This document shows, one piece after another, positions 18,817 to 26,180 of a DNA stretch of 64,000 bases. The notes below the pieces were generated by a model that was given only the letters and a program-made list of their open reading frames with translations, was not told where the DNA came from and did not search any database. The stretch spans positions 3,038,001-3,102,000 of the forward strand of contig NZ_JAMYWY010000001.1 of the NCBI RefSeq assembly GCF_024159265.1, written 5' to 3'. The position numbers were made by a program, and so were the translations under genes. Source of the stretch: Paenibacillus sp. 1781tsa1 (lineage in GTDB: Bacteria; Bacillota; Bacilli; Paenibacillales; Paenibacillaceae). Every line of letters begins with the position of its first letter. The stretch's first letter is position 1.

Positions 18817-18845
18817 TTGACGTGAAACGGGTTACAGCTATTAAA
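18817..18845 (+). promoter_or_regulatory. Promoter-like site with a LacI-type operator in its spacer
   Basis: TTGACG (18817-18822), then a spacer starting TGAAACGGGTTACA (18823-18836), then ATTAAA (18840-18845). The layout matches the leftward promoter/operator at 36129-36157 in 17 of 20 consecutive bases (TTGACG through the operator). It lies about 180 bases before the gene at 19024. The rest of the 310-base gap holds only a perfect inverted repeat AACCG-AAAA-CGGTT (18978-18991) next to a TATACT box and no gene. Confidence 0.45.
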
Positions 18846-19023
18846 GTAAGAAAATAGTCGGGATACGGCGGTTCCAAGCATAAATTTCAGAGCAAATACT
18901 TCATGTTTCGGCAAAATAGTATATGTTCATACTAATATAAAAGGGTAATATAGGATGTATTAGTGCAATTTTTAACTAACCGAAAACGGTTTATACTTTA
19001 TTTTTACGCAAGGAGACATTGTT

Positions 19024-19668
19024 ATGATCATCATCAATCCCATATGCAATACCATTGAAAAGATGCTGCTGCACTACGAAAAAAATGGCCATCTCACTCT
19101 ACAGGCTTCGCTTATTAGTAATAACTCGGTTGTATATAGATTGCAAGACTATTGTCTCAAGGTATACGCTTCACGTGCAAGATTGGATGGAGAGATGGAA
19201 AGTGAAGCACTCAGATCATTGCAGAGTCATCTTTTTGCACCTAAAATGTATGCGTATTCACCTGGTGAGTACACCCTAACAGAATGGATTGAAGCATTCA
19301 ATCTGAAACAGTATCGTGAGAAATATGGACACATTCCTCCCAACTTGATATGCGATATGTTTACGACGGAACTTCAGCAGATTCGTGCTGGATATTGGGA
19401 CTGGGATGTCATTCGATATGAGAATTTGCTCTGGACCGAGACAGGTGATGTAAAAAGAATGAACTTCTGGCTGTGTGAGCCTGCGAAATCCAGGCGTGAG
19501 TGCTTATATAATCAGGTCGTTCGGAAAATTGATAACATCTACAATGGGGATCGAACTGAAATGGAGGCGATGGAGCATTACTTATATCGTCACGAATTGA
19601 CTTCAGCAGAGATCGAGCAAGCCTTCAGCGATTTCAGAGCCGAGCGGCCAAGACTGGAGTTAGCATAA
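19024..19668 (+). CDS. Protein-kinase-like hypothetical protein
   Basis: 214 aa, soluble, no signal peptide. The sequence order recalls a small kinase/phosphotransferase fold. A Lys in CLKVYAS could be the ATP-anchoring Lys, a following Glu lies in MESEALRSL, a hinge-like LTEWIEAF comes next, and then WDWDVIRYENLLW resembles a catalytic loop with Asp and Asn. The usual metal-binding DFG-type Asp is not seen (MNFWLCEP stands there), so a degenerate kinase is possible. ATG 19024 has AAGGAGA seven bases upstream. It is a single-gene unit with its own terminator. The family assignment is tentative. Confidence 0.6.
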   Translation: MIIINPICNTIEKMLLHYEKNGHLTLQASLISNNSVVYRLQDYCLKVYASRARLDGEMESEALRSLQSHLFAPKMYAYSPGEYTLTEWIEAFNLKQYREKYGHIPPNLICDMFTTELQQIRAGYWDWDVIRYENLLWTETGDVKRMNFWLCEPAKSRRECLYNQVVRKIDNIYNGDRTEMEAMEHYLYRHELTSAEIEQAFSDFRAERPRLELA

Positions 19669-19682
19669 TAAATCTCATACGC

Positions 19683-19722
19683 AAAACCCCAAAGATATGG
19701 ATAATCTTTGGGGTTTCTTTTT
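19683..19722. terminator. Intrinsic terminator
   Basis: AACCCCAAAGAT pairs with ATCTTTGGGGTT, followed by TCTTTTTT. It ends the kinase-like gene and may also serve the converging hydrolase gene. Confidence 0.85.
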
Positions 19723-19756
19723 TAGAATAGCCTAACAAACGTTGGTAGAGTGAAAG

Positions 19757-20734
19757 TTACTTCTTCACCACGGCCAATATTTCATCGGCAACGAGATCAG
19801 GACGGAATTGATGGATGTAATGATCGGTATCTTTAATGGTTATCTGTTTGGATTCATTAGACCAGGATTTGAATTCTACTTGTGATTTATCCCAGTCGGG
19901 TTCACTGGCACCAAGGTAGTCAGCCGTCAGTATCGTGAGTGGAAACAAAAACGGTTGCTTGTGATCTACGACCACTTTGGCATTTTCAGCTATTTCACGT
20001 AATTCATCCAACGTATTTGCATTTCCATAGTTGTGCAACAGAGCAGTTGTATCGATTTTCTTCAGTTCATCGGGTACAAGCTTCAATTTGTTACGATTGG
20101 CATTGGATGTCTCGACAACAAGGTCTGATTGCATGGAAAGGCGGAATAGTCCGGTTTGGATACGGAATTTATTCGCAAAACCACCTATTGTATCTGCCAA
20201 AGAGTCATCGTCCTTCGCATAATATTCGGGGCTTCCGCCATCAATCATGACGATCCCCTTGACGAGTTCCGGGTATTTTTGTGCAAAACGAATGGTTTCC
20301 AGCGAGCCGAGTGAATGTCCAACCAATACATAAGGTGGTTTCTGTCCAGACACTTGTAATAACTCATGCAATTCCTCAGCGACGGTATCGACATCACGTT
20401 TCTGGTCGGTTCGATCGCTATATCCATAGCCAAACCGGTCATATACTGCGAATTTCGTATTGGGAGCGAGTTTTTCATATAACGGATAATAGTCTACATA
20501 GGGATTAGCGGTACCCCAGCCGGAGGCGAGCACTACGGTTACATCACCTTCTCCACCCGTATATAAATGCATATTTTCACCATGTACTTTGTACAACTCT
20601 CCAGGAGGAACAAGTATTTTTGCATCTTGTCTTGCACCTACTTGTTGGTAGATCACCCCTGTACTCAGAAGCAGCAGAATCAAAGCCAGGTCGAATATCA
20701 AAAACTTAACTAATCTTTTGCGCCATTTCTTCAT
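19757..20734 (-). CDS. Membrane-anchored alpha/beta-fold hydrolase
   Basis: 325 aa. An N-terminal transmembrane segment (about residues 10-30, FLIFDLALILLLLSTG) anchors the enzyme with its catalytic domain outside. The nucleophile elbow GHSLGS puts Ser at 141; the oxyanion region SGWGT lies near residue 71 and the late catalytic His is in TDHYIHQ. It resembles lipase/esterase- or haloperoxidase-like hydrolases of uncertain substrate. ATG 20734 has only a weak GGAGAG further upstream, so translation may be low. It is monocistronic. Confidence 0.85.
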   Translation of the reverse strand: MKKWRKRLVKFLIFDLALILLLLSTGVIYQQVGARQDAKILVPPGELYKVHGENMHLYTGGEGDVTVVLASGWGTANPYVDYYPLYEKLAPNTKFAVYDRFGYGYSDRTDQKRDVDTVAEELHELLQVSGQKPPYVLVGHSLGSLETIRFAQKYPELVKGIVMIDGGSPEYYAKDDDSLADTIGGFANKFRIQTGLFRLSMQSDLVVETSNANRNKLKLVPDELKKIDTTALLHNYGNANTLDELREIAENAKVVVDHKQPFLFPLTILTADYLGASEPDWDKSQVEFKSWSNESKQITIKDTDHYIHQFRPDLVADEILAVVKK

Positions 20735-20831
20735 GTTCTATCACATACTCTCCATGTATTTTCTCTATCATATACGCCTAATCTTATATGAGAGAAAACA
20801 CAGTCTTAATTCTGTCTTAATTAACCGAAAA

Positions 20832-20860
20832 TTGAATATCGACGGTCAATGAATTAATAT
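20832..20860 (+). promoter_or_regulatory. Sigma-A promoter of the metallo-hydrolase gene
   Basis: TTGAAT (20832-20837), 17-base spacer, TAATAT (20855-20860). The predicted start site near 20867 supports use of the downstream ATG at 20935. Confidence 0.6.
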
Positions 20861-20934
20861 ATAGCTACGATATGAATATATTTTATCCAAATGTTGAATC
20901 ACAGATCGATTATATAGAACAGAAGGTATGGACA

Positions 20935-21912
20935 ATGACAAAATACGAAAATCAGCTCCCGACTTCAGCCGGCATGAACTTCAAGTCCTTGATCAGTATA
21001 TTGAGAGATTCCATGCGTGGCAATGTAGAGCGGAGGCCATCAGGCACGATGCCCATGGAGATATGTGAACCTGCAGAATCATTCAGTGCATCCGATAATC
21101 CGCAGGTTACATGGTTCGGCCATTCAGCCTTTTTGCTTGAAATCGAGGGTCACAGGTTGCTCTTTGATCCGATGCTGGGCAATCGTCCATCCCCCGTATC
21201 CTGGGTGGGTACCAAACGTTACAGCACGAATCTACCGATTCAACCGGAGGATTTTCCGGCGCTGGATGCAATCATTATATCGCATGACCATTATGATCAT
21301 CTGGACTATGAGTCCATTCGCAGATTGAAGGATAAAACAAAGCGATTTATCGTGCCGCTTGGCGTCCGCCGTCGACTGACTCAACTGGGTGTGCCCTCGG
21401 AGCAGATTACCGAGCATAACTGGTGGGATGAGTTATCGTTCAAAGGTCTAACATTGGCTTGTACGCCAGCACGACATTTTTCAGGCAGAGGATTATTCGA
21501 CCGCAATTCTACCTTATGGTGTTCGTGGGTCATCGCTGGACAACATACAAAAGTGTTCTTTAGTGGTGACAGTGGATACGGCCCTCATTTCAAGGAAATT
21601 GGCAGTAAATACGGGCCATTTGACCTGACTTTGATGGAATGTGGGCAATATGACGAACGGTGGTCCAACATTCACATGATGCCGGAAGAAACGGTGCAAG
21701 CGCATTTGGATGTAGGTGGCAAGTTGCTTATCCCTATTCATTGGGCGGCATTTACGCTGGCCTATCATGCCTGGAATGAACCGGTCGAACGGATCACCAA
21801 GGCTGCACATGCTTTGAAAGTTAAGATTGCAACACCCAAAATCGGCGAGAAGGTTGTACTTCATACGGAGGATTATCCTACACATCCATGGTGGAGACCG
21901 GAATTAAGTTGA
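20935..21912 (+). CDS. Metallo-beta-lactamase-fold hydrolase (UlaG / NAPE-PLD-like)
   Basis: 325 aa cytosolic metal hydrolase. Motifs in order: HSAFLLE, LFDPMLG, the HxHxDH zinc signature in SHDHYDHLDY, then ARHFSGRG, FSGDSGYG and a late IHWAAF. This layout matches the N-acyl-phosphatidylethanolamine phospholipase D-like / UlaG-like group, whose bacterial members cleave phosphoester or lactone bonds. The start ATG 20935 is eight bases after AGAAGG; an in-frame ATG at 20872 lies almost at the predicted transcription start and has no ribosome site. It is monocistronic. Confidence 0.9.
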   Translation: MTKYENQLPTSAGMNFKSLISILRDSMRGNVERRPSGTMPMEICEPAESFSASDNPQVTWFGHSAFLLEIEGHRLLFDPMLGNRPSPVSWVGTKRYSTNLPIQPEDFPALDAIIISHDHYDHLDYESIRRLKDKTKRFIVPLGVRRRLTQLGVPSEQITEHNWWDELSFKGLTLACTPARHFSGRGLFDRNSTLWCSWVIAGQHTKVFFSGDSGYGPHFKEIGSKYGPFDLTLMECGQYDERWSNIHMMPEETVQAHLDVGGKLLIPIHWAAFTLAYHAWNEPVERITKAAHALKVKIATPKIGEKVVLHTEDYPTHPWWRPELS

Positions 21913-21916
21913 AATT

Positions 21917-21953
21917 AAAAGCGTTCAGCTCATTCAATGAGCGGACGCTTTTT
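21917..21953. terminator. Bidirectional intrinsic terminator
   Basis: AAAAGCGTTC-GCTCAT pairs with ATGAGC-GACGCTTTTT between the converging metallo-hydrolase and LysE genes. Confidence 0.85.
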
Positions 21954-21963
21954 CTGTTGCATT

Positions 21964-22545
21964 TTACATCAGGATTGATAGAGCACTGTAGATTAACAAA
22001 ATACCCATTACGATATTAACAGGACGCTCGTACCTTAATAGAAAACTCTGAAATAACATGCCACCGAACGCCCAGGTCATATTGGCGCTAATGCCGATGA
22101 AGGTGAGAAGCAGGGAAAATACGATGAGTTGAACATGGGATTGCCCAAGAGGCAGAACAAAAACGGATATGGCCGTAAGCCCATACAGAATGACTTTGGG
22201 ATTCATGAATTGCAAGGTGAACCCGAATAGAAATGAATAATGATTGCCCTTGTTTTCTTGTGATTCCGCAGGTTTACTTCGCATGATTTTGAGCGCCAGG
22301 TAGAGCATGTACACACACCCTAACACGTTCAAAACGGGTGTGATCTTGGGGATATATTGATGAAGAATAAGGTTGAAGTAACTGGACAAAAACATAATAA
22401 GCAGGCAGCCAACTGAAACTCCACTAATAAACGGAAGGGTCTTGCGGAAACCCTTATTTTTTGCATGTGTCATGGAAATGATATTGTTGGGGCCCGGTGT
22501 AAATGATGCGATGATTGCGTATGTCACCAAAGGTATAATGTTCAT
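21964..22545 (-). CDS. LysE/RhtB family amino-acid exporter
   Basis: 193 aa inner-membrane protein with about six hydrophobic segments. The N-terminal motif ASFTPGPNNI and the AKNKGFRKTL loop are typical of LysE/RhtB translocators that export amino acids or analogues. Start ATG 22545 directly follows GTGGAGGATCT; a longer reading from TTG 22566 would run through that site. It is divergent from an XRE-cupin regulator with two matching palindromes between them, so it is probably repressed by that protein. Confidence 0.92.
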   Translation of the reverse strand: MNIIPLVTYAIIASFTPGPNNIISMTHAKNKGFRKTLPFISGVSVGCLLIMFLSSYFNLILHQYIPKITPVLNVLGCVYMLYLALKIMRSKPAESQENKGNHYSFLFGFTLQFMNPKVILYGLTAISVFVLPLGQSHVQLIVFSLLLTFIGISANMTWAFGGMLFQSFLLRYERPVNIVMGILLIYSALSILM

Positions 22546-22590
22546 AGATCCTCCACGTCTTCTCAAGTTGTGTGATATAATAAACTAAAT

Positions 22591-22644
22591 GTGCGTTATA
22601 ACGTACGTTCTTTATCATTGTACAATATGTGCGCTATAAAGCAC
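22591..22644. promoter_or_regulatory. Two copies of a palindromic operator
   Basis: GTGCGTTATAACGTAC (22591-22606) and GTGCGCTATAAAGCAC (22629-22644) are two variants of one 16-base palindrome (GTGCGYTATAAMGYAC) with centres 38 bases apart. They flank the TACAAT -10-like box at 22621-22626. They lie between lysE (leftward) and the XRE-cupin gene (rightward). That position fits binding by the XRE-cupin protein and control of both genes. Confidence 0.65.
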
Positions 22645-22674
22645 AACTTGTTTATATATGGAGGAGGATGGATT

Positions 22675-23229
22675 TTGAAGAACATTAATCATATTCTTGC
22701 TCAGAACTTGAAACAGCTTAGGGAACAAAGAAAGCTTAGTTTGGACAAGGTTGCCGAAATGTCCGGCATTAGCAAGACCATGCTGGGTCAGATTGAACGT
22801 GGCGAATCCAATCCTTCGATTGGTACCGTATGGAAGATCGCCAACGGCCTGAAAATTTCTTTTACTGCTTTGATCCACGAACCGAAATCAGATACTACCG
22901 TTGTAACGGGTAATGATGTTCAAGTATTGATGGAGGATGAGGGAAGGGTACGAATATATCTGCATTTTCCTTTTGAAGAGGGTCGGCGTTTTGAAATATA
23001 TGTGATGGAGATGGACCCTCAATCTGCGTTAAATGCAGAATCGCATATCGAAGGTACGGAAGAATTCATTACGGTCTTTGAGGGGGAAGTTACGATTCGG
23101 GTTGGGACGGAAGAATATACGGTGAACCAAGGGGAGTCGATCCGTTTTGGGGCGGACAAGCCTCATGCCTATGTTAACGCTGGTGCTAAGACCAATAAAA
23201 TGAACATGGTTATTCATTATTCGAAGTAA
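22675..23229 (+). CDS. XRE-type regulator with C-terminal cupin domain
   Basis: 184 aa. Residues about 5-62 are a helix-turn-helix (LKQLREQRKLSLDKVAEMSG, then SKTMLGQIERGESNPS). Residues about 105-180 form a cupin barrel with GTEEFITVFEGEV and HAYVNAG as sensing pocket. This HTH-cupin layout is common in regulators of amino-acid or polyamine export and metabolism. The start is TTG 22675, eight bases after GGAGGAGG; longer frames begin inside the operator. It is divergent from the LysE exporter. Confidence 0.92.
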   Translation: MKNINHILAQNLKQLREQRKLSLDKVAEMSGISKTMLGQIERGESNPSIGTVWKIANGLKISFTALIHEPKSDTTVVTGNDVQVLMEDEGRVRIYLHFPFEEGRRFEIYVMEMDPQSALNAESHIEGTEEFITVFEGEVTIRVGTEEYTVNQGESIRFGADKPHAYVNAGAKTNKMNMVIHYSK

Positions 23230-23234
23230 TATAC

Positions 23235-23321
23235 AAAGCAGCCTGATGCAATGAACTGCGGCCCTATTGTTAAACTAAACATGTCTAACAAAGGTGTGCA
23301 TTTTAATGCATAGGCTGCTTT
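23235..23321. terminator. Long-range hairpin between converging genes
   Basis: AAAGCAGCCT (23235-23244) pairs with AGGCTGCTTT (23312-23321), with a smaller TGCATT/AATGCA stem inside. There is no strong T-run, so termination is possible but not certain. Confidence 0.4.
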
Positions 23322-23367
23322 ATTGGTGTGTTCGTTATGGAGCCCAGCGCCTATGATATAACCTGAG

Positions 23368-25785
23368 TTAAGGCTTTTCTTTGGCCTGACGCTGAATTTC
23401 CTTCGCTGTTAATGCTTTATCGTATACTCTTACATTATCCAAGCTGCCTTTGTAGAACGGATCAGCCGCATAACGACTTTTGCCCAGATAAGCTTCTGTT
23501 ACATGCAGATCTTTTGGATTAAAAGTAATCTCAGCGCTGCTTGCAACAGATGTACCATTGACATATAGAGTACCCACATCACCTTGAAGGGTTACAGCCA
23601 CATGAACCCACTCCTTAGAAGGCAAGGGATTGGCAGCAATGAGACTCTGATCCCGTCCCTCATTATGAATGGTGAATTGTAATGCCCCATTATGTTGGGA
23701 GGGAGTAAGGAACATATGTCTCGTCAACCCATTTCCAAAGTCGAAAATACGTTGCCAGGACCCGCCGCCGTCCCAATTGACCCAAGCACTAAATGTGAAA
23801 TCCGTTGTATCTGTAACGAGTCCAGGTAACTGAATATAACTGTCTGTCCCATTGAATATAGCAGCCTGATTTTTGCCACCTGCAGCAGAACTCACCACAT
23901 TATAAGCTTGTCCATCATAATTGTTCTTACTGTCATCCTGTGCGATTTTTGCAATTTTCTTGTGTTCAAACGTATACTCCCCGAGCAATGGGCTTACCGC
24001 TTGCTGTGGAATGATGACGTTGAACGTTTTGGAACTTACTGCTGTTCCTTTACGAATCGTAGCGGTTAATTTCACTTTGGCATCCCCCTTGCCAGCGCGT
24101 GGTCGCTGCACTACACCAGTAGCGGATAGAGCCGAAGGGTTGGAGCTTTTCCACGTAATCTCTGCATCACCTGATCCCTTTGCAGGCAGTGAGAGATTGA
24201 AGAACACATGATCCGTATTACCAATGCTCAGATCTTTTTTTATTGCATCTACAATGTCCTGATCACTTCGTTCAACACCTTGACTTCCCCAGATGGCAAT
24301 CCCGGAGGAGGAGAGGGCGCTAAAGGTTAGAACCGTACATTGGAATTCCGAATTCCATTCATGTGTGAAAACGCCGTTGTACACAACGTTATTCGATGTA
24401 ATCTGAACTTGGTTGTCTGTGCCGAGACTCCATGTTCCTGTCACGGCACCATTAATTTGCCCATCTGCTGTGAACCGAACGGTCTGCGATGGCTTGATGT
24501 CCGCCGTGATGTCCTTACCGTGATTCACCCACTGGTACTTACCGGCGATATCCTCAGCTGTCAGTTGCGTTGTATCCTCTCCCAAGGCAGCATAGCGATA
24601 CGGAGAAACGACGGGCCAACCGTCTGCATTCATATGCATCTCATGTACACGGACTTCATGTTCTTCACCACGCCCCGGAAAACGGGAATGGAAGATCAGA
24701 TATTGTTTGTCTGTCTCCGCATCAATATAAGCTGAGTTGTGTCCCGGTGATACATAACCGGTTCCCAAGCCTGTGCCCGGATCGCCAATCTGTCTCTCGA
24801 ACAGGAAGTTCCCCATTAATTTGACTCCAAAAGGCTCAATGGAACGATCGTCAAATAGCGGTTTATCCTTGTTCGCTTTAACGTTGATCATATCGTTTCC
24901 TTCGGCATCAAGGAAAGGACCATCCGGCGTTTGGGAACGAGCAACTCGAATGTTATATCCTCCGTCAGCACCCAGGCCGCCGTAAGACAGGTATAGATAA
25001 TAATAATCGGTTTCGGGACTGTAGAGCATATAAGGTGCTTCAATACGACTATGGTTGCCTCCGGTCAGCTTTTTGCCATAACCTTGATTCGGCAACGGTT
25101 TGCCTGTGGTCTCATCCATCTCCAGAATGAAAATCCCCCCGGAGTAGGAGCCGTATACCATCCATAACTTGCCGTTTTTATCATAGAAGACATCAGGATC
25201 GACCACATTGGGGTGAATTGTTGCATCGTAAATGGTACCATCCTCACTGATCTGATCCCACATGCCAGATTTCAACAGAATACCCTGGTCCTTATAAGGT
25301 CCTTCAATGTTATCTGCGACAGCAATTCCGAGGGCTGAGCGTGGAGAGTCCCCTTTACAAGCATTGTAGTACATATAAAATTTACCGTCCGCGAGCTGAA
25401 TGACATCTGCCGCCCATAACGTATCTGTCTGTGCCCATTCCAGGGCTTCAGCGAATTCCTTGGTTACATTGGGGACAACAGGGTTGTTATCCGTAACGCC
25501 AGAGGCGACGAGATCCCAGTTCAGAAAATCTTTGGACTTGGCCACTTGCAGGTGTGATCCAAAAATATAAAAGGTATCCTCTACCTTAATGACAGAAGGG
25601 TCATGAACGGAAACATTTTTGAATGATGGAGCTGGATTTACGATAGGTGCAATGGAAGTCTGTGAGTTACCCACGGTTGCCCCTGAACCATTGGCGAACA
25701 CCGAGACCGGTGCCAAAGTTGTTGCAGTAAGTAATGCGGTGCTTAGTACAGAAATGTTAAGTACGTTTATCCAATAACGTTTCAT
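23368..25785 (-). CDS. Secreted GH43 endo-arabinanase with Ig-like and LamG modules
   Basis: 805 aa. A signal peptide ends near residue 31 (SVFA-NG). The five-bladed GH43 domain has catalytic base Asp62 in VHDPSVI, a second Asp in VVDPDVF and the acid Glu in RIEAPYM. A lipocalin-like C-terminal GH43 domain follows (DIAGKYQWVNHG), as in B. subtilis Abn2. Next come an atrophied bacterial Ig module (ITWKSSNPSALS) and a C-terminal concanavalin/LamG domain (FTFSAWVNWDGG...GKSRYAADPFYKGSLDNVRV). It probably cleaves alpha-1,5-arabinan outside the cell. The start ATG 25785 follows AAAGGGG. A candidate cre site lies upstream, and it diverges from a GH51 enzyme that would finish the degradation. Confidence 0.93.
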   Translation of the reverse strand: MKRYWINVLNISVLSTALLTATTLAPVSVFANGSGATVGNSQTSIAPIVNPAPSFKNVSVHDPSVIKVEDTFYIFGSHLQVAKSKDFLNWDLVASGVTDNNPVVPNVTKEFAEALEWAQTDTLWAADVIQLADGKFYMYYNACKGDSPRSALGIAVADNIEGPYKDQGILLKSGMWDQISEDGTIYDATIHPNVVDPDVFYDKNGKLWMVYGSYSGGIFILEMDETTGKPLPNQGYGKKLTGGNHSRIEAPYMLYSPETDYYYLYLSYGGLGADGGYNIRVARSQTPDGPFLDAEGNDMINVKANKDKPLFDDRSIEPFGVKLMGNFLFERQIGDPGTGLGTGYVSPGHNSAYIDAETDKQYLIFHSRFPGRGEEHEVRVHEMHMNADGWPVVSPYRYAALGEDTTQLTAEDIAGKYQWVNHGKDITADIKPSQTVRFTADGQINGAVTGTWSLGTDNQVQITSNNVVYNGVFTHEWNSEFQCTVLTFSALSSSGIAIWGSQGVERSDQDIVDAIKKDLSIGNTDHVFFNLSLPAKGSGDAEITWKSSNPSALSATGVVQRPRAGKGDAKVKLTATIRKGTAVSSKTFNVIIPQQAVSPLLGEYTFEHKKIAKIAQDDSKNNYDGQAYNVVSSAAGGKNQAAIFNGTDSYIQLPGLVTDTTDFTFSAWVNWDGGGSWQRIFDFGNGLTRHMFLTPSQHNGALQFTIHNEGRDQSLIAANPLPSKEWVHVAVTLQGDVGTLYVNGTSVASSAEITFNPKDLHVTEAYLGKSRYAADPFYKGSLDNVRVYDKALTAKEIQRQAKEKP

Positions 25786-25881
25786 ACGTTTCCCCTTTCC
25801 TAATTCCCGGAATGAAAAATAACCCGATACTTGGCAACACACGATATAAGGTTCAGCAGACCTCCTTTGGGTGCTTTATTA

Positions 25882-25897
25882 TATAGAGCGCTTTCAT
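25882..25897 (-). promoter_or_regulatory. Candidate CcpA (cre) site
   Basis: On the minus strand TGAAAGCGCTCTAT matches 12 of 14 positions of the cre consensus TGWAARCGYTWNCW, about 100 bases before the arabinanase start. It suggests carbon catabolite repression of the arabinan locus. Confidence 0.5.
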
Positions 25898-25913
25898 TTG
25901 ATATATTATCAAT

Positions 25914-25935
25914 TGGTTTATATGTTTGTAAACCA
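25914..25935. promoter_or_regulatory. Inverted repeat in the arabinan intergenic region
   Basis: TGGTTTA and TAAACCA (7-base perfect arms, 8-base spacer). It could bind a local regulator, but no regulator gene is adjacent. The remaining 395-base gap (25786-26180) is AT-rich and holds no ORF with a ribosome site. Confidence 0.35.
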
Positions 25936-26180
25936 TAAATATGATGGGTTTATAGCAAAATAAATAAAAATAAGAGCGGGGAGACGGACCGATAAAGCTT
26001 TTTACATAGATATAAACATAAATAAAACAGCAGTCATTCTCAAATTTAGGATTGAAATTGGTCTCTGTAATGCGATAGTATTACGTTTAGATTATGTATT
26101 TAAATATTTATCAATCATTTTATGCTTATGCGAATCAAAAGCAAGAGAAGACAATTGCAAATTACATAGGAGGTTAGCAC

